In this document: positions 61,522-64,000 of the stretch, piece after piece
Position numbering within the stretch: the stretch's first letter is position 1
Layout of the letters: every line of letters begins with the position of its first letter
From: Micromonospora humi
GTDB lineage: Bacteria; Actinomycetota; Actinomycetes; Mycobacteriales; Micromonosporaceae
Direction: 5' to 3'
DNA: 64,000 nt
NCBI RefSeq assembly: GCF_900090105.1
Contig: NZ_FMDM01000008.1
Coordinates: 62,001 to 126,000 of the forward strand
The notes under the pieces: model-generated
What the model saw: the letters and a program-made list of their open reading frames with translations, nothing else
Databases searched by the model: none
What the model was told of the DNA's origin: nothing
Position numbers and translations under genes: made by a program

Positions 61522-62370
61522 GTGACCTTCCTGACGGTCGTCATCGGGGTCGCCGGATTCTTCGGCTACGCGATGCTGGTGCTGGCGCCGGTCCTGCTCG
61601 CCCTGGCCGTGTCGGAGGGTCGCCAGCGCCGGTGGGTCCGCCGGCATCCCGTGTCGCCGTGTGCCGCGCTGCGCCCCGGCACCGGCCTGCCCCGGCGCTT
61701 CGCCGTGTACGGCGAGACCGTGCCGGGCCCGGACGGGTCGGTCGTCGCGCCGCTGTCCGGCACCGAGGCGGTGTGGTTCCGCACGCTCGTGTACTCCACC
61801 CGCAGCGTCGGCGACCCCGGTCTCACCCACACCGAGATCCTCTGGGAACGGTCCGCGGGCGACCCGTTCGGGGTGGCCGACCGCACCGGTACGGCCGCCG
61901 TGACGGCGAAGATGCTCCAGGCGTCCGTCACCGACCCCCGCCTGTCGATGTGGGCGGCCACCCGGCTGCCGGTGGCGCACGCCGGTCCGACGCCGGTGCG
62001 GACCGTCGTCAGTGAGGAGACCACGAGCCATCGCCGCAACGGCCGGTGGCTCCAGCACCTCGTCGACCGGGGAGTGGTCCCGGCGGACGCGGCGAGGCGC
62101 GTGGACGCGGTACGGGTGGTCGAACAGGTCGTGCCGGCCGGCGTCGGACTGCACGTGATCGGCCAGCCCGTGATCCTCGACGGCGGGCTCGTCGCGCTCA
62201 CGCTGCCCAGGACCGGCCGCTACCTCCTGCTGACCCGGGAGCCGGCGGCGACCGAGCGGGAACTCGCCGGTGGCCGTTCGTACGGCATGGGGTGCGCGCT
62301 CTGGGCGGCGCTGGTCGGCGCGGCCTGCCTCGCCCTGGTCTGGGGTGTCAGCTTCGCGCTGGCCCGGTGA
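61522..62370 (+). CDS. GIDE/BAM-domain-like membrane protein
   Basis: A 282-residue protein with one N-terminal transmembrane segment (LTVVIGVAGFFGYAMLVLAP) and one C-terminal (ALWAALVGAACLALVWGVSF). Between them lies a domain with SGTEAVWFRTLVYS and, later, RVVEQVVPAGVGLHVIGQPV. This pattern resembles the GIDE/BAM domain of MUL1-type membrane proteins, which also occurs in bacteria without a RING finger; none is present here. Function unknown. It diverges from the hydrolase gene across a 159-bp gap with no obvious repeats. Confidence 0.7.
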   Translation: MTFLTVVIGVAGFFGYAMLVLAPVLLALAVSEGRQRRWVRRHPVSPCAALRPGTGLPRRFAVYGETVPGPDGSVVAPLSGTEAVWFRTLVYSTRSVGDPGLTHTEILWERSAGDPFGVADRTGTAAVTAKMLQASVTDPRLSMWAATRLPVAHAGPTPVRTVVSEETTSHRRNGRWLQHLVDRGVVPADAARRVDAVRVVEQVVPAGVGLHVIGQPVILDGGLVALTLPRTGRYLLLTREPAATERELAGGRSYGMGCALWAALVGAACLALVWGVSFALAR

Positions 62371-62383
62371 GGGCGCGGGCCGG

Positions 62384-64000
62384 TCAGCGCGCGGTGGCGT
62401 CGTGCGCGGCCATGGCCTCCTGCCGGTCGGGCTCCTCGCGCAGGACGGCGCAGTGCAGCCAGGCGTCCGGGATCGCGAAGCCGTCCACGAGCGTCCGCAG
62501 GTGCGGGCGCAGCTCCTTCAGCAGGCCGTTCACCACCGCGGTGATCGCCTTGGCGCGGGCCGGGGTGAGTCGGCCGTGTTCCAGCAGCCAGCCCTTGTCG
62601 GCCTCGATGACGCTGAGCGCGTAGAGGTCGCAGACCCGGGAGAGCAGCGCCCGCACCGCCGGGTCCGCGGTGGCGTCGATGCCGGCGACGAACGCCTCCA
62701 GGGTCACCCGGTCGACGTGCGCGGCGGCCACCGCGAGGACGTGGTCCTGCACGTCGTTGAAGATGTCGAAGGGCCGGTCCTTCTTCGTGGCGGCGCCGTT
62801 GCGCAGGCGGCGGACCGCGCCGTCGAGGCGGTGCCGCTCGCGGTCCTCGAAGACGGTGAGCTGCCAGCCGCGGTCGGTGACCGCGACCTCCTCGTCGCGG
62901 CCCGGCACGGCGCTGACCAGCCGTTCGATGAGCGCCCGCGCGGCGGTGCGTTCGAGCACCATGTCGCGGACCTGGTCGGCGACGAAGGAGGCGCGTCCCC
63001 AGCCGTCCAACGAGCCGAACTCGTCGCGGTGGCCGGTGAGCAGCCCCTTGGCCACCAACTGCAGCAGCACCGTGTTGTCGCCCTCGAACGTGGTGAACAC
63101 GTCGGTGTCGGCCTTGAGGCTGGGCAGCCGGTTCTCGGCCAGGTAGCCGGCGCCGCCGCACGCCTCCCGGCACATCTGGATGGTGCGGGTCGCGTGCCAG
63201 GTCTGCGCGGCCTTCAGGCCGGCGGCCCGGGATTCCAGCTCCCGCTGCCGGTGCTCGTCGACCGGCCCGTCGCCGCCCTGCACCTCGCTGAGCGCGGTGA
63301 CCAGCTCCGCCTGGGCGAAGGTCAGCGCGTACGTGGTGGCCAGCGCGGGCAGCAGCTTGCGCTGGTGGGCCAGGTAGTCGTTGAGCAGCACCTCCCGGTC
63401 GGCGTCGGGGGCGCCGAACTGCCGGCGGATGTCGCCGTAGCGCACCGCGATGGTGAGCGCCGCCTTGGTGGCCGCCGATGCGGCGCCGCCGACGCTCACC
63501 CGGCCGCGGACCAGGGTGCCGAGCATGGTGAAGAAGCGCCGGGAGTCGTTCTCGATCGGGCTGGTGTAGGTGCCGTCCGCGGCGACCTGGGCGTAGCGGT
63601 CCAGCAGCATGTCGCGCGGCACGCTCACGTGGTCGAAGCTGAGGCGCCCGTTGTCCACACCGAGCAGACCGGCCTTCGGCCCGGCGTCGCCGATGGTCAC
63701 CCCCGGCATCGGGGCCCCCCGCTCGTCGCGGATCGGGACCAGCCAGGCGTGCACGCCGTGCCGCCGCCCGTCGACGATCAGCTGGGCGAAGACCACCGCC
63801 ATCCGACCGTCGCGGGCCGCGTTTCCGATGTAGTCCTTGCGCGCCGCCTCGTGCGGGGTGTGCAGGTCGAACGTCTGCGTCCGCGGGTCGTACACGCAGG
63901 TGGTGCGCAGCTGCTGGACGTCCGAGCCGTGGCCGGTCTCGGTCATCGCGAAGCAGCCGAAGATCCGGCCCGCGATGATGTCACGCAGGTAGGCGTCGTG
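62384..64000 (-). CDS. Acyl-CoA oxidase/dehydrogenase, N-terminus cut by window edge
   Basis: The frame runs off the right edge; 538 residues are visible. Motifs identify an acyl-CoA oxidase (ACOX) rather than a simple dehydrogenase: GCFAMTETGHGSDVQ (flavin/substrate site), DYIGNAARDGRMAVVFAQL, then CREACGGAGYLAENR and TTFEGDNTVLLQLVAKGLL, where the Glu is the catalytic base. The C-terminal helical domain is complete. It performs the first step of fatty-acid beta-oxidation, with O2 as probable acceptor. The gene ends 13 bp from the convergent membrane-protein gene. Confidence 0.92.
   Translation of the reverse strand, partial: HDAYLRDIIAGRIFGCFAMTETGHGSDVQQLRTTCVYDPRTQTFDLHTPHEAARKDYIGNAARDGRMAVVFAQLIVDGRRHGVHAWLVPIRDERGAPMPGVTIGDAGPKAGLLGVDNGRLSFDHVSVPRDMLLDRYAQVAADGTYTSPIENDSRRFFTMLGTLVRGRVSVGGAASAATKAALTIAVRYGDIRRQFGAPDADREVLLNDYLAHQRKLLPALATTYALTFAQAELVTALSEVQGGDGPVDEHRQRELESRAAGLKAAQTWHATRTIQMCREACGGAGYLAENRLPSLKADTDVFTTFEGDNTVLLQLVAKGLLTGHRDEFGSLDGWGRASFVADQVRDMVLERTAARALIERLVSAVPGRDEEVAVTDRGWQLTVFEDRERHRLDGAVRRLRNGAATKKDRPFDIFNDVQDHVLAVAAAHVDRVTLEAFVAGIDATADPAVRALLSRVCDLYALSVIEADKGWLLEHGRLTPARAKAITAVVNGLLKELRPHLRTLVDGFAIPDAWLHCAVLREEPDRQEAMAAHDATAR

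Overview
High-GC actinobacterial DNA, probably Micromonosporaceae or a close relative; the genus is inferred from composition, GTG/TTG starts and gene content, not demonstrated. The window joins the end of a type I polyketide gene cluster (about 1-28.8 kb) to an insecticidal-type Tc toxin locus (29.0-47.3 kb) and then to ordinary chromosomal genes (47.4-64 kb).

Polyketide part. The window opens inside a ketosynthase, just after its active-site Cys. This giant PKS carries two modules, KS-AT(malonyl)-KR-ACP and KS-AT(methylmalonyl)-DH-ER-KR-ACP, and ends in a docking tail rather than a thioesterase. Downstream are an acyl-CoA carboxylase beta subunit, a DrrAB-like drug exporter on the opposite strand, a type II thioesterase, a fatty acyl-AMP ligase, a KASIII and a biotin carboxylase/BCCP alpha subunit. 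Together these look like a set for making and loading an unusual starter or extender unit. A large AfsR/SARP regulator follows, with a 54-residue exported peptide gene convergent to it. Next come a transthyretin-fold protein that has lost the HIU-hydrolase histidines, a 2-isopropylmalate synthase homologue, a LAL-type LuxR regulator and an Sfp-type phosphopantetheinyl transferase. Three TCGA heptads phased by exactly 11 bp lie upstream of the transthyretin-fold/leuA operon and look like a SARP operator. The transferase's Shine-Dalgarno lies in one arm of a perfect 12-bp inverted repeat.

Tc toxin part. Two genes on the minus strand encode a 2667-residue TcB-TcC fusion (upstream gene) and a 3413-residue TcA-like protein. 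The TcA N-terminus has a peptidoglycan-binding-like domain and two transthyretin-like beta domains. The TcC end has an Rhs core, a 41-residue Gly/Ser linker and a C-terminal candidate nuclease. A 19-bp palindrome lies in the divergent promoter region.

Chromosomal part. This holds a secreted FN3-FN3-CBM2 protein, a GH53 galactanase, an M23 peptidase, a TetM/OtrA-like ribosomal protection protein with an overlapping leader ORF, and an LRV-repeat protein. It continues with an FtsX-type ABC exporter facing its likely two-component system, OsmC, peptide deformylase, a secreted PAF-acetylhydrolase-like esterase, a GIDE-like membrane protein and a truncated acyl-CoA oxidase at the right edge. I saw no tRNA, rRNA, CRISPR array, insertion sequence or replication origin. 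Many long open frames antisense to real genes are artefacts of GC-rich codon bias and were left out.
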